Assembly: GCA_037974665.1 (NCBI GenBank)
Contig: CM075769.1
Coordinates: forward strand, 80,189,190 to 80,253,189
Direction of reading: 5' to 3'
Source of the DNA: Ehretia macrophylla
Taxonomy: Eukaryota > Streptophyta > Magnoliopsida > Boraginales > Ehretiaceae
DNA: 64,000 nucleotides
Under the pieces are notes generated by a model. The model did no database searches and had not been told where the DNA came from. It saw nothing but the letters and a program-made list of their open reading frames with translations. This document shows positions 35,424-47,497 of the stretch, one piece after another (the stretch's first letter is position 1; each line of letters begins with the position of its first letter). Position numbers and translations under genes: made by a program.

Positions 35424-35980
35424 TTTTCAATTTTTTTTGCCCTGGTTAAGGTTGCCAAGATACTTTATCCATTAAATTTCTATCACTGAATCCCACGGAA
35501 CATTGGGCAAGACAACTTCACTTCACGTAGAGGCTGGGACCGCAAACCGAGGGCGTAGGGCTTGTGACCAGGTCTCCGTCGCTCCGGTGCCCATAACTTT
35601 TGATCCGTAAGAAGTTACGCGGCGCACAACATACCGTTGCAAAGCTCTCTAAGAGCTCTACGACGGGGTCAGCCAGCTTGCTCGTTGTGCCCATTTTTAG
35701 AGCCCAAAATCGAACGTTTTCATCAGTTTCTGGCCACTTTTCTTCTTTTGTTATGTTTTTTGGTTCCGGATCATACGTTGTGAGCTGTTAAAAGGGCAAC
35801 AACCTGACTCGCGGGACGTCAGAGGGCCCTACAACACGTCAATAAAACGTCTTGCGAGGATGCTATGTTGTTGAAGCGGATGGGTTGTCGTAAAGCCCAT
35901 TGGGCCTTTTGAATGGGCCATCTCTCTAGGTTGGGACTGTGAACCGTTAACACATAAAGGAATTGTGCCCTCAACATGAC

Positions 35981-36100
35981 GGGTGTGATCATAATAGTAA
36001 TAATGCACCGGATCCCATCAGAGCTCCGAAGTTAAGGGTGCTTGGGCGAGAGTAGTACTAGAATGGGTAACCGCCTGGGAAGTCCTCGTGTTGCACCCCC
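35981..36100 (+). pseudogene. 5S rRNA pseudogene 5S-38
   Basis: Ten changes: C6T, C14A, C15T, C18T, C20A, A43G, C57G, G82A, G89A and C93G. N-subfamily C box. The copy 5S-50, 8,016 bp downstream, shares C14A, C18T, C20A, A43G and the C-box changes. Confidence 0.78.
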
Positions 36101-36657
36101 TTTTCAATTTTTTTTGCCCTGGTTAGGGTTGCCAAGATACTTTATCCACCAAATCTCTATTACTGAATCCCACGGAACATTGGGCAAGACAACTTCGTTT
36201 CACGTAGAGGCTGGGCCAGCAAACCGAGGGCGTAGGGTTTGTGACCAGGTCTCCGTCGCTTCGGTGCCCATAACTTTTGATCCGTAAGGAGTTACGCGGC
36301 GCACAGCATACCGGTGCAAAGCTCTCAGAGAGCTCTACGATGGGGGCAGCTAGCTTGCTCACTGTGCCTGTTTTTGGAGCCCTAAATCAATCGTTTTCAT
36401 CAGTTTCAGGGCACTTTTCTTCTTTTGCTCTGTTTATTCGTTTCGGATTGCAAGTCGTGAACTGTTAAAAGGACGACAACCTAACTCGCTGGACATCAGA
36501 GGGCCCTATAGCGTGTTGATATCACGTCTTGCGAGGATGCTGCGTTGTTGAAGCGGATGGGTTGTCGTTAAGCCCATTGGGCCTTTTGAATGGGCCATCT
36601 CTCTAGGCTGGGTCTGTGAACAATTAACACATATAGGAATTGTGCCCTCAACATGAC

Positions 36658-36777
36658 GGGTGCGATCATACCAGCACTAATGCATCGGATCCCATCACAA
36701 CTCCGAAGTTAAGCGTGCTTGGGCGAGAGTAGTACTAGGATGGGTTACCCCCTGGGAAGTCCTCGTTTTGCACCCCC
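36658..36777 (+). rRNA. 5S rRNA copy 5S-39
   Basis: T-subfamily copy with C28T, G41C, G89T and G110T. The same four changes occur in 5S-48. Confidence 0.91.
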
Positions 36778-37333
36778 ATTTCAATTTTTTTTGCCCTGGT
36801 TAGGGTTGGCAAGATACTTTATCCACCAAATCTCTATTACTGAATCCCACAGAACATTGGGCAAGAAAACTTCATTTCACGTAGAGGCTGGGCCAGCAAA
36901 CCGAGGGCATAGGATTTGTGACCAGGTCTCCGTCGCTCCGGTGCCCATAACTTTTGATCCGTAAGGAGTTATGCGGCGTACAGCATACCATTGCAAAGCA
37001 CTCAGAGAGCTCTACGACGAGGGCAACCAGCTTGCTCGTTGTGCCCGTTTTTGGAGCCCAAAATCGATCATTTTTATTAGTTTCAGGGCACTTTTCTTAT
37101 TTTGCTCTGTTTATTCATTCCGGATAGCAAGTCGTGAACTGTTAAATGGATGACAACCTGACTCGCTGGACATCAGAGGGCCCTATAGCGTGTTGATATC
37201 ACGTCTTGCGAGGATGCTGCGTTGTTGAAGCGGATGTGTTATCGTTAAGCCCATTGGGCCTTTGAATAGGCCATCTCTCTAGGCTGGGACTGTGAACCGT
37301 TAACACATATAGGAATTGTGCCCTCAACATGAC

Positions 37334-37453
37334 GGGTGCGATCATACCAGCAATAAAGCTCCGGATCCCATCAGAATTCCGAAGTTAAGTGTGCTTGGAC
37401 GAGAGTAGTAGTAGAATGGGTGACCCCCTGGGAAGTCCTCGTGTTGCACCCCC
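37334..37453 (+). rRNA. 5S rRNA copy 5S-40
   Basis: S-subfamily copy with C20A, T24A, A27T, C44T, C57T (A box), G66A, C78G and G82A. Its spacer is of the GGCCCGATAAACC type and pairs with that of 5S-53. Confidence 0.87.
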
Positions 37454-38010
37454 TTTTCAATTTTTTTTGCCCTGGTTAGTGTTGCCAAGATACCTTATCC
37501 ACCAAATCTCTATTACTGAATCCCACGAAACATTGGGCAAGACAACTTCGCTTCACGTAGAGGCTGGGCCCGATAAACCGAGGGCGATGGTTTGTGACTA
37601 GGTCTCCATCGTTCCGGTGCCCATAACTTTTGATCCGTAAGGAGTTACGTGTCGCACAACATACCGTTGCAAAGCTCTCTGGGAGCTCTACGACAGGGGT
37701 AGCCAGCATGCTCCTTGTGCTCATATTTGGAGACCAAAATCGAACGTTTTCATCAGTTTCATGCCACTTTTCTTCTTTTGCACAATTTATCCGTCCTGAA
37801 TCGTACGTCGTGAACTGTTAAAAGGACGACAACCTGACACGCGGGACATCAGAGGTCCCTACAACGGGTCGATTAGACGTATTGCAAGCATGTTGCATTG
37901 TTGAAGCGGATGGGTTGTCGTTAAGCCCATTGGGCCTTTTGAATAGGCCATCTCTCTAGGATGGGACTACGAACAGTTAACACATAAAGGAATTGTGACC
38001 TCAACAAGAC

Positions 38011-38130
38011 GGGTGCGATCATACCAGCACTAATGCACCGGATCCCATCAGAACACCGAAGTTAAGCGTGCTTGGGCGAGAGTAGTACTAGGATGGGTGA
38101 CCCATTGGGAAGTCCTCATGTTGTACCCCC
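38011..38130 (+). rRNA. 5S rRNA copy 5S-41
   Basis: Full length with T45A, C94A and C95T (C box), G108A and C114T. Its spacer has CACATAGGGGTTGGGCCC, shared only with the 5S-54 spacer. Confidence 0.9.
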
Positions 38131-38688
38131 TTTTCAATTTTTTTTTGTCCTGGTTAGGGTTGCCAAGATACTTTATCCACCAAATCTCTATTACTGAATC
38201 CCACGGGACATTGGGCTAGACAACTTCGCTTCACATAGGGGTTGGGCCCGCAAACCGATGGCGTAGGGTGGGTGACGAGGTCTCCGCCGCTCCGGTGCCC
38301 AAAACTTTTGATCTGTAAGGAGTTACGAGGCGCACATCACACCGTTGCAAAGCTCTCTGAGTGCTCTATGACGGGGGCAGCCAGCTTGCTCGATGTTCCC
38401 GTTTTTGGAGCCTAAAATTGAAAGTTTTCATCAGTTTCAGGTCACTTTTCTTCTTTTGCTCTGTTTTTCCGTCGCGGATCATACGTTGTGAACTATTAAA
38501 AGGACGACAACCTGACTCGCAGGACATCAGAGGGCCCTACAACGTGTCGATATAAAGTCTTGTGAGAATGCTGCGTTGTTGAAGCGGATGGGTTGTCCTT
38601 AAGCCCATTGGGCCTTTTGAATGGCCCATCTCTCTAGGCTGGGACTGTGAACCGTTAACTCATATAAGAATTGTGCCCTCAACATGAT

Positions 38689-38807
38689 GGGTGCGATCAT
38701 ACCAGCACTAATGCACCGAATCCCATCAGAACACCGAAGTTAAGCGTGCTTGGGCGAGAGTAGTACTAGGATGTGTGCCCCCTGGGAAGTCCTCGTGTTG
38801 CACCCCC
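38689..38807 (+). rRNA. 5S rRNA copy 5S-42
   Basis: 119 nt with G31A, T45A, G86T and a 1-nt loss at about 90 (C box reads GGATGTGTGCCCCC). It is identical to 5S-55, which lies 8,690 bp downstream, so it probably spread after losing function. Confidence 0.88.
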
Positions 38808-39365
38808 TTTTCAATTTTTTTTGCCCTGGTTAGGGTTGCCAAGATACTTTATCCACCAAATCTCTATTATTGAATCCCACAGAACATTGGGCAAGACAAC
38901 TTCGTTTCACGTAGAGGCTGGGCCCGCAAACCAAGGGCGTAGGGTTTGTGACCAGGTCTCCATCACTCCGGTGCGCATAACTTTTGATCCGTAAGGAGTT
39001 ACGCGGTGCACAGCATATCGTTGCAAAGCTCTCTGAGAGCTCTACAACGGGGGCAGCAAGGACGCTTACCGTGCACGTTTTTGGAGCCCAAAATCGAATG
39101 TTTTCATCAGTTTCTGGCCACTTTTCTTCTTTCGCTATGTTTTTTTCATCCCGGATCGGATGTCGTGAACTGTTAAAAGGACGACAACCTGACTCGAGGG
39201 ACATCAGAGGGCCCTACAACGTGTCGATATCACGCCTTGCAAACATGCTGCATTGTTGAAGCGGATGGGTTGTCGTTAAGCCCATTGGCCCTTTTGAATT
39301 GGCCATCTCTCTAGGCTGGGACTGTGAACAGTTAACACATAAAGGAATTGTGCCCTCAACATGAC

Positions 39366-39485
39366 GGGTGCTTTCATACCAGCACGAACGCACCAGAACC
39401 CATCAGAACTCAGAATTTAAGAGTGCTTGGGCGAGTGTAGTACTAGGATGGGTGACCCCCTAGAAAGTCCTCGTGTTGCACCCCC
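39366..39485 (+). pseudogene. 5S rRNA pseudogene 5S-43
   Basis: Twelve changes: G7T, A8T, T21G, T24C, G30A, T33A, C47A, G51T, C57A, A71T, G97A and G99A. A box, IE and C box are all touched. Its counterpart is 5S-56. Confidence 0.8.
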
Positions 39486-40042
39486 TTTTAAATTTTTTTT
39501 GCCCTGGTTAGGATTGCCAAGATACTTTATCGACCAAATGTTTATTACCGACTCCCATGGAACATTGGGCAAGACAACTTCGCGTCACGTAGAGGCTGGG
39601 CCCGCAAACCGATGGCGTAGGGTTTGTGACCAAGTCTCCGGCGCTCCGGTGCCTATAACTTTTGATCTGTAAGGAGCTACGCGGCGCACAGCATACCGTT
39701 GGAAAGCTCTCTGAGAGCTCTACGACAGGGGCAGCCAGCTTGCTCGCCGTGCACCTTTTTGGAACACAAAATCGAACGTTTTCATCAGTTTCAGGCCACT
39801 TTTCTTCTTTTGCTCTGTTTTTTCATCCCTGATCATATGTTGTGAACTGTTAAAAGGACGAAAACCTGACTCGCTGGAAGTCAGAGGGCCCTACAACTTG
39901 TCGATATAACATCTTGTGAGGATGCTGCGTTGTTGGAGCGGATGGGTTGTCATTGATCCCATTGGGCCTTTTGAATGGGCCATCTCTCTGGGCTGGGACT
40001 GTGAACCGTTAAAAAATATAGGAATTGTGCCCTCAACATGAC

Positions 40043-40162
40043 GGGTGCGATCATACCATCACTAATGCATCGGATCCCATCAGAACTCCGAATTTAATCG
40101 TGCTTGGGCGAGAGTAGTACTAGGATGGGTGACCCCCTGGGAAGTCCTCGTGTTGTACCCCA
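40043..40162 (+). rRNA. 5S rRNA copy 5S-44
   Basis: Full length with G17T, C28T, G51T and G56T (A box), C114T and C120A. Confidence 0.89.
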
Positions 40163-40718
40163 TTTTCAATTTTTTTTGCCATGGTTAGGGTTGCCAAGAT
40201 ACTTTATCCACCAAATCTCCATTACTGAGTCCCACGGAACATTGGGCAAGACAACTTCGCTTAACGTAGAGGCTGGGCCCGATAAACTGAGGGCGTAGGG
40301 TTTGTGACCAGGTCTCCATCGCTCTGGTGCCCATAACATTTGATCCGTAAGGGGTTACGCGGTGCACAACATACAGTTGCAAAGCTCTCTGAGAGCTCCA
40401 CGACGGGGGCAACAACTTAATCGTTGTGCCCTTTTTGGAGGCCAAAATCGAACGTTTTTATCAGTTTCATGACACTTTTCTTCTTTTGCACTATTTTTTC
40501 ATCCCGGATCATAGGTTGTGAAATGTTCAAAGGACGACAACCTAACTCGCGGGACGTCAGAGGGCCCTACTACATGTTGATATAACGTCTTGCAAGGATG
40601 TTGCGTTGTTGAAGCGGATGGGTTGTCGTTAAGCCCATTGGGCCTTCTCAATGGGCCAACTCTCTAGGCTGGGATTGTGAACCGTTAACAAATATAGGAA
40701 TTGTGTCCTCAACATGAC

Positions 40719-40838
40719 GGGTGCGATCATACTAGCACTAATGCACCGGATCCCATCAGAACTCCGAAGTTAAGCGTGCTTGGGCGAGAGTAGTACTAGG
40801 ATGGGTGACCCCCTGGGAAGTCCTCGTGTTGTACCCGC
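40719..40838 (+). rRNA. 5S rRNA copy 5S-45
   Basis: Three changes: C15T, C114T and C119G. The internal boxes are intact. Its spacer changes character around 41.1-41.2 kb, where a higher-order duplication appears to begin. Confidence 0.93.
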
Positions 40839-41395
40839 TTTTCAATTTTTTTTTCCCTGGTTAGGGTTGCCAAGATACTTTATCCACTAAATCTCAATTA
40901 CTGAATCCCACGGAACATTGAGCAAGGCAACTTCGCTTCACGTAGAGGCTGGGCCCGCAAATCGAGGGCGTAGGGCTTTTGACCATGTCTCCGTCGCTCT
41001 GGTGCCCATAACTTTTGATCCATAAGGAGTTATGCGGCGCACAGCATACCGTTGCAAAGCTCTCCGAGAGCTCTACGACGAGGGCTGCCAGCTTGCTTGC
41101 TGTGCCCATTTTTGGAGCCCAAAATCAAATATTTTCATCAGTTTCAAGCCACTTTTCTTCTTTTGCTCTATTTTTCCATCCCGGATCGTAAGTCATGAAC
41201 GGTTAAAAGGATGACAACCTGACTTGAGGGACGTCATAGGGCCCCACAACGTGTCGATATCACGTTTTGCAAGCATGCTGCTTTGTTTTAGCGGATGGGC
41301 TGTCGTTAGGCCCATTGGGCATTTTGAATGGGCCATTTCTCTAGGATGCCACTGTGAACAGTTAACACATAAAAGAATTGTGCCCTCAACATGAC

Positions 41396-41515
41396 GGGTG
41401 CGATCATACCAGCACTAATGCACCGGATCCCATCAGAACTCCGAAGTTAAGCGTACTTGGGCGAGAGTAGTACTAGAATGGGTAACCGCCTGGGAAGTCC
41501 TTGGGTTGTACCCCC
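41396..41515 (+). rRNA. 5S rRNA copy 5S-46
   Basis: N-subfamily copy with G60A (A box), G82A, G89A and C93G (C box), C107T, T109G and C114T. Probably impaired. Confidence 0.87.
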
Positions 41516-41842
41516 TTATCAATTTTTTTTGCCCTGGTTAGGGTTGCCAAGATACTTTTTCCACCAAATCTCCATTACTGAGTCCCACGGAACATTGGGC
41601 AAGACAACTTCGTTTCACGTAGAGGCTGGGCCAGCAAACCGAGGGCGTAGAGTTTGTGACCATGTCTCCGTCGCTTCGGTGCCCATAACTTTTGATCCGT
41701 AAGGTGTTACGCGGCTCACAGCATACCTATGCAAAGCACTCAGAGAGCTCTATGACGAGGGCAACCAGCTTGCTCACTGTGCCCGTTTTTGGAGCCCAAA
41801 ATCGATCATTTTTATTAGTTTCAGGCCACTTTTCCACTTTTG

Positions 41843-41844
41843 CG
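41843..41844 (+). other. Spacer deletion of about 84 bp
   Basis: CACTTTTGC joins GTGTTGATATCACG directly. The normal CTGTTT...GGGCCCTATAGC stretch, including the CTGTTAAAAGGACG block, is gone. The unit is 592 bp, the shortest complete one in the window. Confidence 0.88.
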
Positions 41845-41987
41845 TGTTGATATCACGTCTTGCGAGGATGCTGCGTTGCTGAAGCGGATCGGTTATCGTT
41901 AAGCCCATTGGGCCTTTGAATAGGCCATCTCTCTAGGCTGGAACTGTGAACCGTTAACACATATAGGAATTGTGCCCTCAACATGAC

Positions 41988-42107
41988 GGGTGCGATCATA
42001 CCAGTAATAATGCACCAGATCCCATCAGAACTACGAAGTTAAGCGTGCTTGGGCGAGAGTAGTACTAGGATGGGTGACCCCCTGGGAAGTTCTCGTGTTG
42101 CACCCCC
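41988..42107 (+). rRNA. 5S rRNA copy 5S-47
   Basis: Full length with C18T, C20A, G30A, C46A and C104T. It shares C18T, C20A and G30A with 5S-35 and is followed by the same 21-bp deletion. Confidence 0.91.
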
Positions 42108-42217
42108 TTTTCAATTTTTTTTGCCCTGGTTAGGGTTGCCATGAATCTTTATCCACCAAATCTCTATTACTGAATCCCATGGAACATTGGGCAAGACAAC
42201 TTCGCCTCACGTAGAGG

Positions 42218-42221
42218 CTAG
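42218..42221 (+). other. 21-bp spacer deletion junction, third copy
   Basis: GTAGAGGCTAGGGTTTGTT, matching the junctions after 5S-30 and 5S-35. Confidence 0.88.
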
Positions 42222-42643
42222 GGTTTGTTACCAGGTCTCCGTCGCTCCGGTACCCATAACTTTTGATCCGTAAAGAGTTACGCGGCGCACAACATACCGT
42301 TGCAAAGCTCTCTGAAAGCTCTACGACGGGGGCAGCCAGATTGCTTGCTGTGCCCATTTTTGGAGCCCAAAATCGAATATTTTCATTAGTTTTCGGCCAC
42401 TTTTCCACTTTTGCTCTGTTTTTTCTTTCCGGATCGTACGTCGTGAACTGTTAAATGGACGACAACCAGACTCGCGGGACATCAGAGGGCCCTATAACGT
42501 GTTGATATCACGTCTTGCGAGGATGCTGCGTTGTTGAAGCGGATGGGTTGTCGTTAAGCCCATTGGGCCTTTTGAATGGGCCATCTCTCTAGGCTGGGTC
42601 TGTGAACAATTAACACATATAGGAATTGTGCCCTCAACATGAC

Positions 42644-42763
42644 GGGTGCGATCATACCAGCACTAATGCATCGGATCCCATCACAACTCCGAAGTTAAGC
42701 GTGCTTGGGCGAGAGTAGTACTAGGATGGGTTACCCCCTGGGAAGTCCTCGTTTTGCACACCG
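42644..42763 (+). rRNA. 5S rRNA copy 5S-48
   Basis: C28T, G41C, G89T and G110T as in 5S-39, plus C117A and C120G. Its 3' flank (GATTTTAA) matches that of 5S-36, so this copy looks recombinant between the two types. Confidence 0.89.
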
Positions 42764-43319
42764 ATTTTAATTTTTTTGCCCTGGTTAGGGTTGCCAAGAT
42801 ACTTTATCCACCAAATCTCTATTACTGAATCCAACGGAACATTGGGCAAGGCAACTTCATTTCACGTAGAGGCTGGGCCAGCAAACCGAGGGCGTAGGGT
42901 TTGTGACCAGGTCTCCGTCGCATCGGTGCCCATAACTTTTGATCCGTAAGGAGTTACGCGGCGTACAGCATACCGTTGCAAAGCTCACTGAGAGCTCTAT
43001 GACGGGGGCAGCCAGCATGCTCGTTGTGCCCATTTTTCGAGCCCAAAATCGAATGTTTTCATCAGTTTCAGGCCACTTTTCTTCTTTTGCTCTGTTTTTC
43101 CGTCGCGGATCGTAAGTCGTGAACGGTTAAAAGGACGACAACCTGACTCGCGGGACATCAGAGGACCCTACAACGTGTCGATATCACATCTTGCAAGCAT
43201 GCTGCGTTGTTGAAGCGGATGGGTTGTCATTAAGCCAATTGGGCCATTCGAATGGGCCATCTCTCTAGGCTGGGACTGTGAACAGTTAACACATAAAGGA
43301 ATTGTGCCCTCAACATGAC

Positions 43320-43439
43320 GGGTGCGATCATACCAGCACTAATGCACCGGATCCCATCAGAACTCTGAAGTTAAGCGTGCTTGGGCGAGAGTGGTACTAG
43401 GATGGGTGACCCCCTTGGAAGTCCTCGTGTTGCACCCCC
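43320..43439 (+). rRNA. 5S rRNA copy 5S-49
   Basis: Three changes: C47T, A74G and G97T. The A box and IE are intact. Confidence 0.92.
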
Positions 43440-43996
43440 TTTTCAATTTTTTTTGCCCTGGTTAGGGTTGCCAAGATACTTTATCCACCAAATCTCTATT
43501 ACAGAATCCCACGGAACATTGGGCAAGACAACTTTGCTTCACGTAGAGGCTGGGCCCGCAAACCGAGGGCGTATGGCATGTGACCAAGTCTTCGTTGCTC
43601 CGGTGCCCATAACTTTTTATCCGTAAGGAGTTACGCAGCGCACAACATACCGTTGCAAAGCTCTCTGAGAGATCTACGACGGGGTTAGCCAGCTTGCTCG
43701 TTGTGCCCATTTTTGTAGCCCAAAATCGAACGTTTTCATCAGTTTCTGGCCACTTTTCTACTTTTGTTATGTTTTTTGGTCCCGGATCATACGTTGTGAG
43801 CTGTTAAAAGGGCAGCAACCTGACTCGCGGGACGTCAGAGGGCCCTACAACGTGTCAATATAACGTCTTGCGAGGATGCTATGTTGTTGAAGCGGATGGG
43901 TTGTCGTAAAGCCCATTGGGCCTTTTGAATGGGCCATCTCTCTAGGTTGGGACTGTGAACCTTTAACACATAAAGGAATTGTGCCCTCAACATGAC

Positions 43997-44116
43997 GGGT
44001 GCGATCATAACAGTAATAATGCACCGGATCCCATCAGAGCTCCGAAGTTAAGCGTGCTTGGGCGAGAGTAGTACTAGAATGGGTAACCGCCTGGGAAGTC
44101 CTCGTGTTGCACCCCC
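43997..44116 (+). rRNA. 5S rRNA copy 5S-50
   Basis: N-subfamily copy with C14A, C18T, C20A, A43G, G82A, G89A and C93G. Confidence 0.87.
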
Positions 44117-44672
44117 TTTTCAATTTTTTTTGCCCTGGTTAGGGTTTCCAAGATACTTTATCCACCAAATCTCTATTACTGAATCCCATGGACATTGGCC
44201 AAGACAATTTTGCTTCACGTAGAGGCCGGGCCCGCAAACCGAGAGCATAGGGTTTGTGACCAGGTCTCCGTCGCTTCGGTGCCCATAACTTTTGATCCGT
44301 AAGGAGTTACGCGGCGCACAACATACCGGTGCAAAGCTCTCAGAGAGCTCTACGACGGGGGAAGCTAGCTTGCTCACTTTGCCTATTTTTGGAGCCCAAA
44401 ATCGATCATTTTCATCAGTTTTAGGGCACTTTTCTTCTTTTGCTCTGTTTATTCGTTCCGAATTGCTAGTCGTGAACTGTTAAAAGGACGACAACCTAAC
44501 TCGCTGGACATTAGAGGGCCCTATAGCGTGTTGATATCACGTCTTACGAGGATGCTGCGTTGTTGAAGCGGATGGGTTATCGTTAATCCCATTGGGCCTT
44601 TTCAATGGGCCATCTCTCTTGGTTGGGCCTGTGAACCGTTAACACATATAGGAATTGTGCCCTCAACATGAC

Positions 44673-44792
44673 GGGTGCGATCATACCAGCACTAATGCAC
44701 CGGATCCCATCAGAACTCCGAAGTTAAGCGTGCTTCGGCGAGAGTAGTACTAGGATGGGTTACCCCCTGGGAAGTCCTCGTTTTGCACCCCC
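44673..44792 (+). rRNA. 5S rRNA copy 5S-51
   Basis: T-subfamily copy with only G64C (A box), G89T (C box) and G110T. Confidence 0.91.
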
Positions 44793-45349
44793 TTTTCAAT
44801 TTTTTTTGCCCTGGTTAGGGTTGCCAAGATACTTTATCCACCAAATCTCTAGTACTGAATCCCACGGAACATTGGGCAAGGCAACTTCGTTTCACGTAGA
44901 GGCTGGGCCAGCAAACCGAGGGCGTAGGGTTTATGACCAGGTCTCCGTCACTCCGGTGCCCATAACTTTTGATCCGTAAGGAGTTATGCGGCGTACAACA
45001 TGCCATTGCAAAGCTCACTGAGAGCTCTACGACGGGGGCAGCCAGCATGCTCGCTGTGCCCATTTTTGGAGCCCAAAATCGAATGTTTTCATCAGTTTCA
45101 GGCCACCTTTCTTCTTTTGCTCTATTTTTCCGTCCCGGATCGTAAGTCGTGAACGGTTAAAAGGATGACAACCTGACTCGCGAGACATCATAGGGCCCTA
45201 CAATGTGTCGATATCAAGTCTTGCAAGCATGCTGCGTTGTTTAAGCGGATGGGCTTTCGTTAGGCCTATTGGGCATTTTGAATGGGCCATCTCACTAGGA
45301 TGCCACTGTGAACAGTTAACACATACAGGAATTGTGACCTCAACATGAC

Positions 45350-45469
45350 GGGTGTGGTCATACCAACACTAATGCACCAGATCCCATCAGAACTCCGAAG
45401 TTAAGCGTGCTTGGGCGAGAGTAGTACTAGAATGGGTAACCGCCTGGGAAGTCCTCGTGTTGCACCCCC
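45350..45469 (+). rRNA. 5S rRNA copy 5S-52
   Basis: N-subfamily copy with C6T, A8G, G17A, G30A, G82A, G89A and C93G. It is the extra unit that changes the duplication offset from 12 to 13 units. Confidence 0.87.
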
Positions 45470-46023
45470 TTTTCAATTTTTTTGCCCTGGTTAGGGTTGC
45501 CAAGATACTTTATCCACCAAATCTCTATTACTGAGTCCCACGGAACATTGGGCAAGACAACTTCGTTTCAGGTAGAGGCTGGGCCAGGAAACCGAGGCCT
45601 AGGGTTTGTGCCCAGGTCTCCGTCGCTTCGGTGCCCATAACTTTTGATCCGTAAGGAGTTACGCGGTGCACAGCATACCTTTGCAAAGCACTCAGAGAGC
45701 TCTACAATGAGGGCAGCCAGCTTGCTCGCTGTGCCCGTTTTTGGTGCCCAAAATCGATCATTTTTATTAGTTTCAGGGCACTTTTCTTATTTTGCTCTGT
45801 TTATTCATTCCGGATAGCAAGTCGTGAACTGTTAAAAGGACGACAACCTGACTCGCTGGACATCAGAGGTCCCTATAGCGTGTTGATATCACGTCTTGCG
45901 AGGATGCTACGTTGTTGAACCGGATGGGTTATCGTTAAGCCCAATGGGCCTTTGAATAGGCCATCTCTCTAGGCTGGGACTGTGAACCGTTAACACATAT
46001 AGGAATTGTGCCCTCAACATGAC

Positions 46024-46143
46024 TGGTGCGATCATACCAGCAATAATGCACCGGATCCCATCAGAACTCCGAAGTTAAGCGTGCTTGGGCGAGAGTAGTA
46101 GTAGAATTGGTGACCCCCTGGGAAGTCCTCGTGGTGCACCCCC
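46024..46143 (+). rRNA. 5S rRNA copy 5S-53
   Basis: S-subfamily copy with G1T, C20A, C78G, G82A and G85T (C box) and T111G. Confidence 0.88.
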
Positions 46144-46701
46144 TTTTCAATTTTTTTTGCCCTGGTTAGGGTTGCCAATATACTTTATCCACCAAATCTC
46201 TATTACTGAATCCCACGAAACATTGGGCAAGACAACTTCGCATCACGTAGAGGCTGGGCCCGATAAACCGAGGGCGTAGGGTTTGTGACCAGGTCTCCGT
46301 CGTTGCGGTGCCCATAACTTTTGATCTGTAAGGAGTTACGTGGCGCACAACATACCGTTGCAATGCTCTCTGAGAGCTCTACGATATGGGCAGCCAGCAT
46401 GCTCGTTGTGCCCATTTTTGGAGACCAAAATCCAACGTTTTCATCAGTTTCATGCCACTTTTCTTCTTTTGCACAATTTTTCCGTCCTGAATCGTACGTC
46501 GTGAACTGTTAAAAGGATGACAACCTGACTCGCGGGACATCAGAGGTCCCTACAATGGGTCGATTACACGTATTGCAAGCATGTTGCATTGTTGAAGCGG
46601 ATGGGTTGTCGTTAAGCCCATTAGGCCTTTTGAATAGGCCATCTCTCTAGGCTAGGACTACGAACAGTTAACACATAGAGGAATTGTGCCCCCAACATGA
46701 G

Positions 46702-46821
46702 GGGTATCATCATGCCAGCACTAATGCATCGGATCCCATCAGAACACCGAAGTTAATAGTGCTTGGGCGAGAGTAGTCCTAAGATGAATGACCCACTAGG
46801 AAGTCCTCATGTTGCACCCCC
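46702..46821 (+). pseudogene. 5S rRNA pseudogene 5S-54 (most diverged)
   Basis: About fifteen changes: G5A, C6T, G7C, A13G, C28T, T45A, G56T, C57A, A77C, G81A, G86A, G87A, C94A, G97A and G108A. The A and C boxes and helix I are all damaged, and -1 is G. It still pairs with 5S-41 by shared T45A, C94A, G108A and spacer variants. Confidence 0.85.
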
Positions 46822-47378
46822 TTTTCACTTTTTTTTGCCCTGGTTAGGGTTGCCAAGATACTTTATCCACCAAATCTCTATTACTGAATCCCACGGGACA
46901 TTGGGCTAGACAACTTCGCTTCACATAGGGGTTGGGCCCGCAAACCGATGGCGTAGGGTTTGTGACCAGGTCTCCGTCGCTCCGGTGCCCAAAACTTTTG
47001 ATCCGTAAGGAGTTACGCAGCGTACAGCATACCGTTGCAAAACTCTCTGAGTGCTCTATGACGGGGGCAGCTAGCTTGCTCGTTGTGCCCGTTTTTGGAG
47101 CCCAAAATCGAACGTTTTCATCAGTTTTAGGTCACTTTTCTTCTTTTGCTCTGTTTTTCCGTCGCGGATCATACGTTGTGAACTATTAAAAGGACGACAA
47201 CCTGACTCGCAGGACATCAGAGGGCCCTACAACGTGTCGATATAAAGTCTTGTGAGAATGCTGCGTTGTTGAAGCGGATGGGTTGTCCTTAAGCCCATTG
47301 GGCCTTTTGAATGGCCCATCTCTCTAGGCTGGGACTGTGAACCGTTAACTCATATAAGAATTGTGCCCTCAACATGAT

Positions 47379-47497
47379 GGGTGCGATCATACCAGCACTA
47401 ATGCACCGAATCCCATCAGAACACCGAAGTTAAGCGTGCTTGGGCGAGAGTAGTACTAGGATGTGTGCCCCCTGGGAAGTCCTCGTGTTGCACCCCC
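47379..47497 (+). rRNA. 5S rRNA copy 5S-55
   Basis: 119 nt, base-for-base the same as 5S-42 (G31A, T45A, G86T and the 1-nt loss near 90). The preceding spacer from about 47130 is also the same. Confidence 0.88.
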
